This document shows, one piece after another, positions 7,396-16,129 of a DNA stretch of 64,000 nucleotides. Made by a program: the position numbers and the translations under genes. A model generated the notes under the pieces. The model was not told the DNA's origin. It saw only the letters and a list, made by a program, of their open reading frames with translations, and ran no database searches. Every line of letters starts with the position of its first letter. Positions within the stretch are counted from its first letter, which is position 1. The DNA comes from JAFDVJ01 sp964487505 (GTDB lineage: Bacteria; Acidobacteriota; Blastocatellia; Pyrinomonadales; Pyrinomonadaceae): assembly GCA_964487505.1 (NCBI GenBank), contig CAZARD010000005.1:1-64000 (forward strand), written 5' to 3'.

Positions 7396-10200
7396 TCAAT
7401 CGTTCACCCGCTCGAAACCGGTGAACGAGATCAAGTAGACAAAAGGCGTTCCGGGAGGCAAGCGGCTCGGATCCTTATACGATTCTTCGAACGTCCAGTC
7501 GCGGGTAGGCGGATTGTATACGGTATTGCAGCACTTGTGGCTCGCGTTACTGTTGAATGCGTTGTACAGATTGATGAACGATCCCGAGTAGTTGAAGCGT
7601 TTGCCCGACCACGTCTCGAGATAACGCGGAAAATTGATGAGTCCGCCGTTCTGGTTGCCCGTCATACCGGCATTCGGCGAAACGCCCGTAACCGGATCGC
7701 CCGCGAGCATCGCGAATCGAACCTGCGTATCGGTTGCGACCCGGCTCGACGGGCTATTCGGAGTCGCGAAACTCTGCGAGTCGTTCCAGGCGCCGGAGAG
7801 AACATTGACCAAGTCCGCGACAACCGAAGCCGGAATGTGGAGCGAAGTGTTGTAAGGCGAATACCGGTCGGAAGTGGACACGTTCGTTCCGCCCGCGACG
7901 TTGACCGATGTCGCGTTGAAGTTCCCTTGAACGAATACGGACGTTTCAGACGCCAAGGTGAAACCACGAGTATTGCTGGGCGTGGCCGAATCGTACGTAC
8001 CGGGCAGCGTCACGCCGTTCTTCAGCCGAACCGCCCGACGATAGAACATATGGTCGGTGACCGCGGCTTGGGCGGCATTCACTTGGGAATCGGCGCTTGG
8101 CGCCTCGTTCGCATAGTCAGTATCGACAACACCGTTGCCGTCCAGATCCTCTTCAATCAACGACGTCGTGTCCGGATTGACATCCTCCATTTCGTAGCGC
8201 CCATCGAAATCGTAGTCTCCGCGACGGTCGGATACGTAAACCACCCATCCGCGGTTCTGTGGAACGTCCGTGCTCCGGAGCCCGATGTTTCCTTTGGCTA
8301 TCGCATACGGCGTGTTGGTCGGAAACTTGCCGTCTAATGACCCGTTCAGAAACTGTCTCAGGTTGGCGACATCTATTTCAACTACCGACAGGACGCCGTT
8401 CTTGTACACATTGCCCGATGTGAGACCGGACGTGTCGTCACCCCGATTTCCCTCGCGCGTGTCGTGAATTTGAATCGGAAACGGTACGATGACGTACCGG
8501 TTCGCCTGTGCCGTCCCGTTGATTGTCGCGATCCGATAGTGCGCCGATTCGTTCGTCGAGGTTCCTGAGGTGCCGGAATTCTTGATTGTCGCGGTAAAGG
8601 CGTCGTCGGCCGTGCAATTGCTCCCGGTGCATTGCGTCGCGGGATTCGTTACCGACGTTGCGACATTGCGGAATCGAGTCACGAGATTCAGAGACTGAGA
8701 ATTGACCGTGTAGTTGGAAACGTAATTCGTTGAGCCGTTCGGGATCGCCGGTCCGGGAATGACGAAGCGCTGGAGTTTGATCACCGATCGCGAATCATTG
8801 GTCGCCGAATAGCCTGGGACGGTCAAGCCCGACGTCGAACTGTTGATCACGGGTTCGGTGACTCCAAGACTGAGTATGTCCTGCGTGATATCGACCGTGT
8901 TCGGGCGTTCGTTGCCGTAATCAAAGGACACAAGTTCAACCTTGATCCAAACTTCACGTCCATCAACTGCGAGCCGGTTACCGTTGACCGCAGTGGCCTG
9001 ATAGCCATCGGTCATTGGCAAGGGCTGATAGCCCAACGATGAGCCAAGGGTACCGTCAAGCCGAACGCCGCAAGGCGTCGCCGACGTAAGTCCCGCGCAT
9101 TGGGGCAATCGATCGCGAGAATCCGAAAGACTTATTCGGATACCCTCTTTGTTTGCATACCGTTCGCGCGCAAGGATTCCCCGCTCATCTCGGCCGGACG
9201 TAACGTTGACGATCGATCCGCCTACGTTTTCCTGATCACCAAGGTTCTTTCCCCTGCGGATCATCTCGATCAACGGCGCGGGAAGACGATCGAGAGGAAG
9301 TGTCAATTGTTTCGCGTTGGTGACCACGTTTCCCTCGAACGCTTGCGAAAACGAGCTCCAATTCGGATTGCGCACGCAGTTGGGATAAGGAAAGTTCCGT
9401 CCGGTATTGTCCCTGAGAATTCCTCCGGAGCCTTGGGAGCAAGTAACGCTGCCCCGGTTGTAAGGAAGTTGCGTATCGACGTTGAGAGTGTTCTGCGCGT
9501 AAACCGCAGCACTCTGTTCCGACGAGGTTTGGGCAGCGCCGTTTTTCCAGATGTCACGAACAAGCTCCCCCCCGACTGTTATTTTTGATTTGAAACGGAT
9601 GTCGTTGCCGTTCGAGTGGACAAAGAAATTCCCGTTCGTATGAACCCGTCCGTTCATCAGAAACACCGGAGGATTCGTCACTTCGAGATCATCCTGATAA
9701 AACGCTCCGAACTGGAAAACAGGGATGCGATCGTTGAAGAACCGACGCCTTACCTGAGTTTCAACGCCCGTGGCATTGTGGCGCGTCGTGACATCGATCT
9801 GCCATTCGTCCCTGAGGCTGATCAGTCCCTGATACTGCCCCTTCGTTTGGGTCACGACCTGTGCCGCACGCAGTTGCGTGACAAGTTTGGTGAAAGTGTA
9901 TCCGTTGTCCGAGAAGTACGGAACGGGCTTGTTCTGGATGTTCTGAATATCCTCTGCCGTTGGGATCAGTTTGTTTTCGACGACCGTCGCAAAATCGCGA
10001 GTCGCGTCCTCAAGCGCCGCTTCGCCGGCGTTGAACGCCCGGCTCTCGGCCGTATCATTCGAAGTGATTTCGGTTTCGGCGACAGTCCGTGTCAACACCA
10101 CCGCAGCGAGCCCCAGTAACATTGCCATCACCATCATCGTGATCGCCAACGAGGCACCTGTTTCGGAGATTCTTTTGGTCCCACCTAGCAGCAACTTCAT
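7396..10200 (-). CDS. Very large PilX-like minor pilin with two EF-hand-like loops
   Basis: This is a 934-residue protein. A short leader ends at G15, followed by a hydrophobic segment (16-38) and a T-x-x-x-E-x-x-x-N region ending FNAGEAALEDA (56-66), which matches the N-terminal domain of PilX-type minor pilins. Position +5 after the likely cleavage site is Ile, not Glu, as in tip-type GspK/PilX subunits. The rest is a long Ser/Thr/Asn-rich exported domain. It holds two consecutive calcium-loop sequences, DYDFDGRYEMED (662-673) and DLDGNGVVDTD (685-695), and paired cysteines (CC at 890-891). It is the last gene of a four-gene minor-pilin operon and is probably the pilus-tip component. PilX proteins are normally under 250 residues, so the size is unusual. 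An adhesin role is inference. Confidence 0.78.
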   Translation of the reverse strand: MKLLLGGTKRISETGASLAITMMVMAMLLGLAAVVLTRTVAETEITSNDTAESRAFNAGEAALEDATRDFATVVENKLIPTAEDIQNIQNKPVPYFSDNGYTFTKLVTQLRAAQVVTQTKGQYQGLISLRDEWQIDVTTRHNATGVETQVRRRFFNDRIPVFQFGAFYQDDLEVTNPPVFLMNGRVHTNGNFFVHSNGNDIRFKSKITVGGELVRDIWKNGAAQTSSEQSAAVYAQNTLNVDTQLPYNRGSVTCSQGSGGILRDNTGRNFPYPNCVRNPNWSSFSQAFEGNVVTNAKQLTLPLDRLPAPLIEMIRRGKNLGDQENVGGSIVNVTSGRDERGILARERYANKEGIRISLSDSRDRLPQCAGLTSATPCGVRLDGTLGSSLGYQPLPMTDGYQATAVNGNRLAVDGREVWIKVELVSFDYGNERPNTVDITQDILSLGVTEPVINSSTSGLTVPGYSATNDSRSVIKLQRFVIPGPAIPNGSTNYVSNYTVNSQSLNLVTRFRNVATSVTNPATQCTGSNCTADDAFTATIKNSGTSGTSTNESAHYRIATINGTAQANRYVIVPFPIQIHDTREGNRGDDTSGLTSGNVYKNGVLSVVEIDVANLRQFLNGSLDGKFPTNTPYAIAKGNIGLRSTDVPQNRGWVVYVSDRRGDYDFDGRYEMEDVNPDTTSLIEEDLDGNGVVDTDYANEAPSADSQVNAAQAAVTDHMFYRRAVRLKNGVTLPGTYDSATPSNTRGFTLASETSVFVQGNFNATSVNVAGGTNVSTSDRYSPYNTSLHIPASVVADLVNVLSGAWNDSQSFATPNSPSSRVATDTQVRFAMLAGDPVTGVSPNAGMTGNQNGGLINFPRYLETWSGKRFNYSGSFINLYNAFNSNASHKCCNTVYNPPTRDWTFEESYKDPSRLPPGTPFVYLISFTGFERVND

Positions 10201-10211
10201 AACCTTAATCC

Positions 10212-11255
10212 TCAGCTTGCTTCGTAACGCAAGTTCTTCGTACTGATGAATTCGTTGATCGAGATTGGCGCGCGCGCGGCGGCCGACGTCGCGCTCGGAT
10301 CGCCGGCGAGAGTGATCTTAACCTGGATCTGCACGACGGAGTTCATTTTGATCTGGTTGTCGCGACCGTTGTTGTCAAGTGACGGATCATCGACTATCGA
10401 TCCGTCTTCCATATAGTACCGGATCTGAAAATCGCTGACGTTATACACAAGCTCGCGTGAGACTTTCTGTTCGCTCGCGGCCAATCCTGTCTGATTCCCG
10501 TAAACGGTTCGAACGAGAACCCCTTGCTGGGTCACCCCGTATTTCACCATATTTACCCGCTTTATCGTTCCGCCGCCCGTTGCCGACATCAGCATACTGA
10601 CACCGTCGCCGGTTCCGGTCGCTGGTTGGTTGAGTCCGAGCGGGTCTGCGGATCCCGGAGCGAGCTGGATCGTGTTCGAGTTCGGAATCGAGGTGGCAAT
10701 GCCTATGACCTGCGTCGTACCGGTTGACGATTCGAACAGGTAGACGTCGTATTGGCGACATACCGAGGTTTGGCCCGCGCCGGTCGTCACGTTGACGGAC
10801 GTTCCGTTGGCTGCAGTCGAAAGATAATTAATAAGAAGGCCGCCATTGAAGCTCAGGTCACGACTCACGAATACCGCCGCATCGGTCTTCCCTGTGAAGT
10901 TGAGGTCATTGGTCGAAATCTCATTTCCTGCGACGATCGAAGTCAGCAGGTCGCGTTGGGTGTCAAGATCATACTTGACGCCAAAAAGGCTGCCGCCGAT
11001 ATTGTCGGGCGCATTTCCGCCGGTTCGGTGGTATCCGAGTCCGGCATTGATCGCGTCCCGACGGAGATACTCCAGTGCGATTCTCGCGCTGCGCATCTGA
11101 TCGACCCTTGAATTCACGGTGTTTCTCTGGACGGTCGCAAGCGATGCGACCCCGTAAACGGCCGCAATCGCGATCAGGAAAACGGTCATCGACAAAACCA
11201 ATTCGACGAGCGTGAAACCCAAGCTGTTTTTTTCGATAGTCTTCAAACCGTTCAT
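10212..11255 (-). CDS. PilW-like type IV pilus minor pilin
   Basis: This 347-residue prepilin has a 13-residue leader ending in G13, then FTLVE with the conserved Glu at +5 and a long hydrophobic helix (LVLSMTVFLIAIAAVYGV). A helical linker with DQMRSARIALEYLRRDAINAG follows, as in PilW proteins, and then a beta-rich globular domain. It should be cleaved by prepilin peptidase and assembled in the pilus-priming complex. It lies 11 bp upstream of the giant PilX-like gene and 16 bp downstream of the PilV-like gene on the same transcript. Confidence 0.85.
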   Translation of the reverse strand: MNGLKTIEKNSLGFTLVELVLSMTVFLIAIAAVYGVASLATVQRNTVNSRVDQMRSARIALEYLRRDAINAGLGYHRTGGNAPDNIGGSLFGVKYDLDTQRDLLTSIVAGNEISTNDLNFTGKTDAAVFVSRDLSFNGGLLINYLSTAANGTSVNVTTGAGQTSVCRQYDVYLFESSTGTTQVIGIATSIPNSNTIQLAPGSADPLGLNQPATGTGDGVSMLMSATGGGTIKRVNMVKYGVTQQGVLVRTVYGNQTGLAASEQKVSRELVYNVSDFQIRYYMEDGSIVDDPSLDNNGRDNQIKMNSVVQIQVKITLAGDPSATSAAARAPISINEFISTKNLRYEAS

Positions 11256-11271
11256 ATCCTGAATATCGCGT

Positions 11272-11832
11272 TCAATTGACCGGGAGTTTGGCGATTATGG
11301 TCGACTGGCTTTCCTCGCGACGGATTTTGCCGACAAAGTATCGAACCCTGACGGTGAAGACCCGTTTGCGAACTGCTCCGTTTTCGAAGATGTCAACCAC
11401 CTCGATCTTGCGTTCGACGCCTGGAACCACCGGACTACTGTTTGTCGTGCCGTTGACGATACACGACGCTATCGCGTCACAAGAATCGTCACTTGTTCCG
11501 AAGATCCCGTCCGCTCCGGGGCTTTCCCTGATCGGTTTCCAGTCGCTGAGAAAAATACCGCCGTTGTTGCCGCTCTGGATCTGAAGGGCATTCCAGTTGT
11601 AAGTCGCGCCAGCGGCGCTGGCATCGAACGCAAGCATATCGCGAATGGAGAAGATAGTTTCGACGGTCGACCTAACGTGCTCCTTCGCGATCGTTCTCTT
11701 TTCAGATTCCTGCATCGAGACGACCGCATAGGTGAAGGAGGAGAGAGCTGCGAGAACTCCGACAAGAAGAATCACCATTGCGATGATCGTCTCGATCAGT
11801 GAAAAGCCGGAGTGCTGTCGCTCTTTCGTCAT
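11272..11832 (-). CDS. PilV-like type IV pilus minor pilin
   Basis: The protein has 186 residues from the chosen start. The open frame extends 21 codons further, but ATG at 11832 is preceded by GGAGG with 8-nt spacing and avoids overlap with the upstream gene. The leader MTKERQHSG is followed by FSLIE (Glu at +5) and a hydrophobic helix TIIAMVILLVGVLAALSSF, which is the PilV pattern. The exported part is short, with two cysteines (C-D-A-I-A-S-C) that could form a disulfide. It sits between the FimT-like and PilW-like genes. Confidence 0.85.
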   Translation of the reverse strand: MTKERQHSGFSLIETIIAMVILLVGVLAALSSFTYAVVSMQESEKRTIAKEHVRSTVETIFSIRDMLAFDASAAGATYNWNALQIQSGNNGGIFLSDWKPIRESPGADGIFGTSDDSCDAIASCIVNGTTNSSPVVPGVERKIEVVDIFENGAVRKRVFTVRVRYFVGKIRREESQSTIIAKLPVN

Positions 11833-11846
11833 TGATTCGGCCTCCA

Positions 11847-12491
11847 TCAGAATTTGCTCCACGAGATACATTGCTTGTTTGCGTCGAATTTGCACGAAAG
11901 CATCGACGCGTCTCCGGTAGTCCCAAGAACCGTAATCGCGCGGACGTCAGTCGGCGTCGTGGCTCCTTGCTTTGCCGCGTAAAGGAAAACCGTCGCGCCG
12001 GTCACGAGGCTGCCGGTTCCGATCGAATCGGTTCCCGCGTCAATAACTTGTCCATTGCGTCGAAATCGCAAAGTTATCTTCTGGTCTCCGTTACTTAAGG
12101 GATAGTTGCTCGTTTGATAGGTCAGAATCGGTATCGGCGACGTCGCGCTCGGATTGGTCGACACATTGGATGGCTTCGTTCCGATTACGACTTCGGAATC
12201 GATCGGGACACTCTTGACAATCGCATCATCAACGGCGGTGGACGATGAATTCTCGTCGATGAGCAGGATCCGGTTTTTCGTTTTGTTGATTTCCACACGG
12301 AAGATCGTTCGTTGGTTAAGTGCCTTTTGACGCGCCTCATCGAAGATATCGACTATCTTTCGGCTTTGACTATCAGTGGCATATTTGAACAGATTGTTGA
12401 GAGAAAATACGGCAATCGCGGACATCACAGCGACGACCGCGACAACAACCAGCAATTCCAATACTGAAAATCCTGAGGCGCTTTTTCTCAT
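11847..12491 (-). CDS. GspH/FimT-like pseudopilin
   Basis: This 214-residue prepilin has the leader MRKSASG, then FSVLE with Glu at +5 and a hydrophobic helix of about 20 residues. The helix is followed by a segment (DSQSRKIVDIFDEARQKALNQ) typical of GspH/FimT proteins, and a beta-rich domain. It is the first gene of the minor-pilin operon that continues with the PilV-, PilW- and PilX-like genes. A good sigma-70 promoter lies at 12517-12546. The set of four matches the minor pilins that prime type IV pilus assembly. No pilus motor or secretin genes are in the window. Confidence 0.85.
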   Translation of the reverse strand: MRKSASGFSVLELLVVVAVVAVMSAIAVFSLNNLFKYATDSQSRKIVDIFDEARQKALNQRTIFRVEINKTKNRILLIDENSSSTAVDDAIVKSVPIDSEVVIGTKPSNVSTNPSATSPIPILTYQTSNYPLSNGDQKITLRFRRNGQVIDAGTDSIGTGSLVTGATVFLYAAKQGATTPTDVRAITVLGTTGDASMLSCKFDANKQCISWSKF

Positions 12492-12516
12492 AGGTCTTCA
12501 CCGTCAAGGCAAAAAA

Positions 12517-12546
12517 ATTTTAGCATTTGGTGTTGAACAAAGTCAA
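12517..12546 (-). promoter_or_regulatory. Sigma-70-type promoter of the minor-pilin operon
   Basis: On the minus strand TTGACT (12541-12546) and TAAAAT (12517-12522) are separated by 18 bp. Transcription would start near 12510, about 20 nt ahead of the FimT-like start codon at 12491. Both hexamers match the consensus at five of six positions. Confidence 0.6.
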
Positions 12547-13038
12547 TACTTGTTGTTTTATGCACAACACCGCGTCCCGCAGAATTCGCAGGACGTCGAA
12601 TAAACGGTTACGCGTAATGCTCCCTGTGCAACGCGGGAAATGTGAACTTGGTTTTGAAATCTCGATCGTGGGCGATGGCGCGAAGAGAGACGTGAACATC
12701 GTCCCAAGCGGGAATGATTACTTTTGGCGCAGGTGAAACCCGAACGCCCCCCCCGGATCAGAAGTTGCTCGCCGATGACCGGTCCTGCCGCCCTGACTAC
12801 CGGGTCCCGTGCCGCACAGACGAACCCGGTCGCAAGAACTAATGATCGCAGAGAACGCGGGGCTTGGAATTGAGATTAAGAGTGTCTATTTCGATTTCTG
12901 ATTGATGCGCAACTGCCGCGGGCGACACATTGGCCGCCGCGTTGACGTTTGAAGTCACTTGAAAGCGATGGCCTCGGACCGAAGCGGTTCCGGGTTCTCG
13001 AACTTCGATCGCCGGCTCCAGACTCTGCCGCCAAGCAA
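12547..13038. other. Intergenic region without a convincing gene
   Basis: This stretch of about 490 bp lies between the pilin promoter and the 3' end of the carboxylate-amine ligase gene. It contains short open frames in several phases, but none has a ribosome binding site, recognisable motif or sensible composition. A run of eight C occurs near 12747-12754. No clear terminator or RNA gene is seen. Confidence 0.5.
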
Positions 13039-14160
13039 TCAATCAAAGCAACGCCTGGGTACGTTCTCCATCGTGTTCCTGATGAGCATATCGACGACCG
13101 CGTTGAAGTCGTGGCCGGACTCTTCATAAACACGCAGCTGTTCATCGGCGGAAGTCCCGCGTTCGAGGATCGTGTGGACGTGTTCGATCTCTTTGCGCGA
13201 GCCGAGTTGGTCGACGACGTCGTCGATGAACTCGAGCAGTTCGAGGATCAGGTCCTTGACCGGCACTTCCTTCTGTTTGCCGAGATCGAGGAGTTTTCCG
13301 TCGAGGCCGTAGCGGATCGCACGCCATTTGTTCTCCTGGATCAGGCGCCGATGATAGAGTCGGAACCCGAGGTTCTTGTCGATCAGCACCGTCAGTTTCG
13401 CGACGATCGCCTGAAAAAGCGCGGCAACGGCGATCGTATCGTCGACGCGTGTCGGGATATCGCAAATCCGGAACTCGAGCGTCGGGAACTTGGAATGCGG
13501 CCGGACGTCCCACCAGATCTTCGTTCCGTCCTGGATGCAGTTCATCTTGATCAGAAGATCGACATAACTCTGAAAGGACGCGAAGGAATCGAAATGGTCC
13601 GGTATATCGGTCCGCGGGAACTTCTTGAAGACCTCGCAGCGATACGATTTCAGTCCGGTCTTGAACCCGAGCCAGAACGGCGACGATGTCGTCAGCGCCA
13701 GCACGTGCGGCAGAAAGTATCGCGCGGCGTTCATAATATGGATACGCCGGTCGAGGTCCTTGACCCCTACGTGAACGTGGACGCCGAAGATCAGCAGACT
13801 CCGCGCGACCATCTGGAGTTCATCGACCAGCAGTTTGTATCGATCGTGCTCGAAGATCTCCTGCTCCGACCATTTTGAGAAAGGATGCGTCGAAGCCGCG
13901 ACGATCTCAAGCCCCTTTTTCCTGGCGAGGCTCGAGATGATACACCGCAGTTTGGAAATGTCTTCGCGCGCTTCCTGAATGTTCGCGCACACACCCGTCC
14001 CGACCTCGATCATCGACTGGATCATTTCGGGTTTGACCTTCTCGCCGAGGAGCAGTTTCCCCTCATCGAGGATTTCGGACACGTGCGATTTCAGTTCGCG
14101 CGTCACCGGATCGACGATCTGGAATTCTTCTTCGATCCCAAGTGTGAATTGTTCAAACAT
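13039..14160 (-). CDS. Carboxylate-amine ligase, GCS2/YbdK family
   Basis: This 373-residue protein matches the YbdK branch of the glutamate-cysteine ligase 2 family. It starts FTLGIEEEFQIVD, the ATP/metal-binding glutamate cluster. IQSMIEVGTGVC, STHPFSKW, FGVHVHVGV and FPTLEFRICD follow at the expected spacing. Members have weak glutamate-cysteine ligase activity; the true substrate is usually unknown. GGAGA precedes the ATG. It lies 14 bp downstream of a PilZ-domain gene on the same strand, a pairing that does not by itself explain the role. Confidence 0.9.
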   Translation of the reverse strand: MFEQFTLGIEEEFQIVDPVTRELKSHVSEILDEGKLLLGEKVKPEMIQSMIEVGTGVCANIQEAREDISKLRCIISSLARKKGLEIVAASTHPFSKWSEQEIFEHDRYKLLVDELQMVARSLLIFGVHVHVGVKDLDRRIHIMNAARYFLPHVLALTTSSPFWLGFKTGLKSYRCEVFKKFPRTDIPDHFDSFASFQSYVDLLIKMNCIQDGTKIWWDVRPHSKFPTLEFRICDIPTRVDDTIAVAALFQAIVAKLTVLIDKNLGFRLYHRRLIQENKWRAIRYGLDGKLLDLGKQKEVPVKDLILELLEFIDDVVDQLGSRKEIEHVHTILERGTSADEQLRVYEESGHDFNAVVDMLIRNTMENVPRRCFD

Positions 14161-14174
14161 ATCTCTCCGTTTTT

Positions 14175-14507
14175 CTATTCGAGTTCAAGTTCCCGCTTCA
14201 AAACTTCGGAAGCTTCTTCGGTAAGATTGTGGAAACGGACGCCGACGCCGTGTCCCGGATCCGTGTAGACAACAACCCCGCTGATCGCGAGTTCCCTGCC
14301 CCCGACGATCATCCTGAGGAATATGAGCGTTCCCGTCTCGAGTCGGGCGTTCGTCGTCATATAGAGCCCGCCGACGCCGATGTCGCGCGTGTTGGCAATA
14401 CCGGTCGCATCGCCGCCGTTGAAATTCACGTCAACGATCAGCTTCTTGCGGTCCGATCCTCGTCTTTCGGAAGGTGAAAGCGCCTCTGAAAAGTCTTTTT
14501 GGTTCAT
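14175..14507 (-). CDS. PilZ domain protein
   Basis: This 110-residue protein is essentially one PilZ domain. It begins with a basic R-R-G-S-D-R-K-K stretch that corresponds to the RxxxR c-di-GMP-binding motif. N-T-R-D-I-G-V-G-G-L-Y then fills the place of the (D/N)xSxxG motif, with Ile replacing Ser. The last third (GVVVYTDPGHGVGVRF) is the typical closing strand pair. c-di-GMP binding is plausible but the altered second motif makes it uncertain. It is the first gene of a two-gene unit with the GCS2-type ligase. No Shine-Dalgarno is obvious before ATG at 14507. Confidence 0.8.
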   Translation of the reverse strand: MNQKDFSEALSPSERRGSDRKKLIVDVNFNGGDATGIANTRDIGVGGLYMTTNARLETGTLIFLRMIVGGRELAISGVVVYTDPGHGVGVRFHNLTEEASEVLKRELELE

Positions 14508-14981
14508 ATTGGTCGCAAAGATACGGGGATTCTGACTTCAAAATCGCCAAAAGGCAAACTTCCCATACATTCTATTTGATTTCGATGCGGAGCGCGAAAC
14601 GGGATCGGAGGAAACGACGACTCACGCGCCATCAAATCGGCGTGACCCGCTTGGTCGGGAAAGAATGCCCTGGAGATCGGGGGATAATCCACGGCAAGTC
14701 CGGAGAGGGTTTTGAGGAAACCCGCGATCTCTTCATTAATGCCGTTTTCGCTTTCGACATTCGGACGTGATCCCGACCGATAGAAGGGGTTTGTCATCGA
14801 CGAAATGTCCTTCGATATTCAATCGCGCTGCTTGGAACGCCGACGACCGACCGGACGTTGAAACACAGCAATACCAGCGCCTCTTTTCGCTGAAGACCGA
14901 AGAAGCAAAGTTCCGAACGATGACCCGGAGGAGCCCGCCGGAAACGACCTTGACGCTCAACTTCGCCGCCGAAAGTCGCGG
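14508..14981. other. Intergenic region without a convincing gene
   Basis: About 470 bp lie between the PilZ gene start and the LysR gene end. A 97-codon minus-strand frame (14504-14797) overlaps the PilZ start. It has no ribosome binding site and no recognisable motif, so I do not call it. No repeat or terminator stands out. The promoter of the PilZ gene must lie here, but no strong hexamer pair is visible. Confidence 0.45.
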
Positions 14982-15872
14982 TCACTCGATCCTGCCGCTC
15001 ATCTCCTTCGCAAGCTTAAGGAACACCTTGGCGGCGTGCGACAAGACCGAGTTCCGGCGATAGACGATGTTCAGCTTGCGTTCGAGCTTCATTTCATCGA
15101 CCGTCAAGGCGATCAGCCGGCCGCTTTCGAGTTCGCATTTGGCGGTCAGCTTAGGGACCAACGCCACGCCCGTTCCCGTTTCCACCAGCCGCTTGATTGC
15201 CTCGAGCGACGGCAGTTCAACGGAGATGTTGAGCCGCGTCTTGTGTCTTTCGAATGTCTCGATGACCTTTTGCCGGTACGGCGAAACGGCATTGTGGGCA
15301 ATGAATGTCTCGACGCCGAGTTCCTTGACCGAGACCTGCCCGCGCGAGGCCAGCGGATGGGTCGGCGCGACGATCAGCGCGAGCTCGTCGGTCATGACGG
15401 GCACCGCGACCACCGACGAATCGGACGGCTTGAACGAAACGACGCCGAGTTCGACCTCGCGGGCGGTGATCTCTTTCGGGATGCGGCTCGCGACGCCGCG
15501 CCGGACCTCGATCTTGATCAGCGGGTAAAGCCGCCGGAACTCCTCGATCACGGGAAGCAGATAGAACACGGTGTGCTCGTTGGCGCTGATCGTGACCTTG
15601 CCGTGATGAAGATCCCTGATCTCCTTGATCGCGTTTTGCGCCGACTGTCGCAGATTGAGCATCTGCTTCGCGTAGTCGAGCAGTATCTCGCCCCCGAGCG
15701 TGAGCGTCCCGTCCTTTGAAGACCGGTCGAAGAGCTTTTCGCCGATCTCCTGCTCCAACCGCCGGATTGCCTGGCTCACGGCCGGCTGAGTCCGATTCAG
15801 AACCTCCGCCGCACGCGAAAAACTCCGCTCTTGGGCAACCGCGACCAAAACCTCCAACTGATTGATATCCAT
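14982..15872 (-). CDS. LysR family transcriptional regulator
   Basis: The protein has 296 residues from ATG at 15872, chosen over the ATG 7 codons upstream because GGAG lies 7 nt ahead. The N-terminal winged helix-turn-helix (MDINQLEVLVAVAQERSFSR, then AAEVLNRTQPAVSQAIRRLE) is canonical. The C-terminal periplasmic-binding-like effector domain follows from about residue 90. It is divergent from leuA across 257 bp, the classic arrangement for a LysR regulator of the neighbouring operon. A role in controlling the leu genes is therefore likely, but the effector cannot be read from sequence. Confidence 0.9.
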   Translation of the reverse strand: MDINQLEVLVAVAQERSFSRAAEVLNRTQPAVSQAIRRLEQEIGEKLFDRSSKDGTLTLGGEILLDYAKQMLNLRQSAQNAIKEIRDLHHGKVTISANEHTVFYLLPVIEEFRRLYPLIKIEVRRGVASRIPKEITAREVELGVVSFKPSDSSVVAVPVMTDELALIVAPTHPLASRGQVSVKELGVETFIAHNAVSPYRQKVIETFERHKTRLNISVELPSLEAIKRLVETGTGVALVPKLTAKCELESGRLIALTVDEMKLERKLNIVYRRNSVLSHAAKVFLKLAKEMSGRIE

Positions 15873-16129
15873 AAGGTTCTCCGAGCCGAACATCCGATGT
15901 CCGCGATCCGCCGATAATTACTTCCTTTTACTCGAATTTATCAAATACGGTCGTCCATAATCAAACATTTTAAGATCAACGCGCGAAATCCGTGCATTGA
16001 AGATCGTTTTTGAATCACAACTGGTTATGATCTCATCAGTTTTAATAAGCTTGACTTTTCTGCTCGCGCTCCGTTAGCATCTCCAAATATTATAGTTATT
16101 GCTTATCAACTCGGAGAAAACATAATCTA
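15873..16129. promoter_or_regulatory. Divergent lysR/leuA control region
   Basis: This AT-rich stretch contrasts with its surroundings. Toward leuA there is a -35-like TTGACT at 16051-16056, with only a weak -10 at 17-bp spacing, as expected for an activated promoter. ATAAGC (16045-16050) and GCTTAT (16101-16106) are inverted and flank that region. A related TTATCAA occurs at 15937-15943 and 16103-16109. These are candidate LysR-type binding sites by position only. A GGAG-like sequence (CGGAG, 16112-16116) precedes leuA. Confidence 0.4.

Noticed and set aside
14504..14797. 97-codon frame upstream of the PilZ gene
   Set aside because: It has no ribosome binding site and no motif, and it overlaps the PilZ start. 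The composition does not resemble a real gene.
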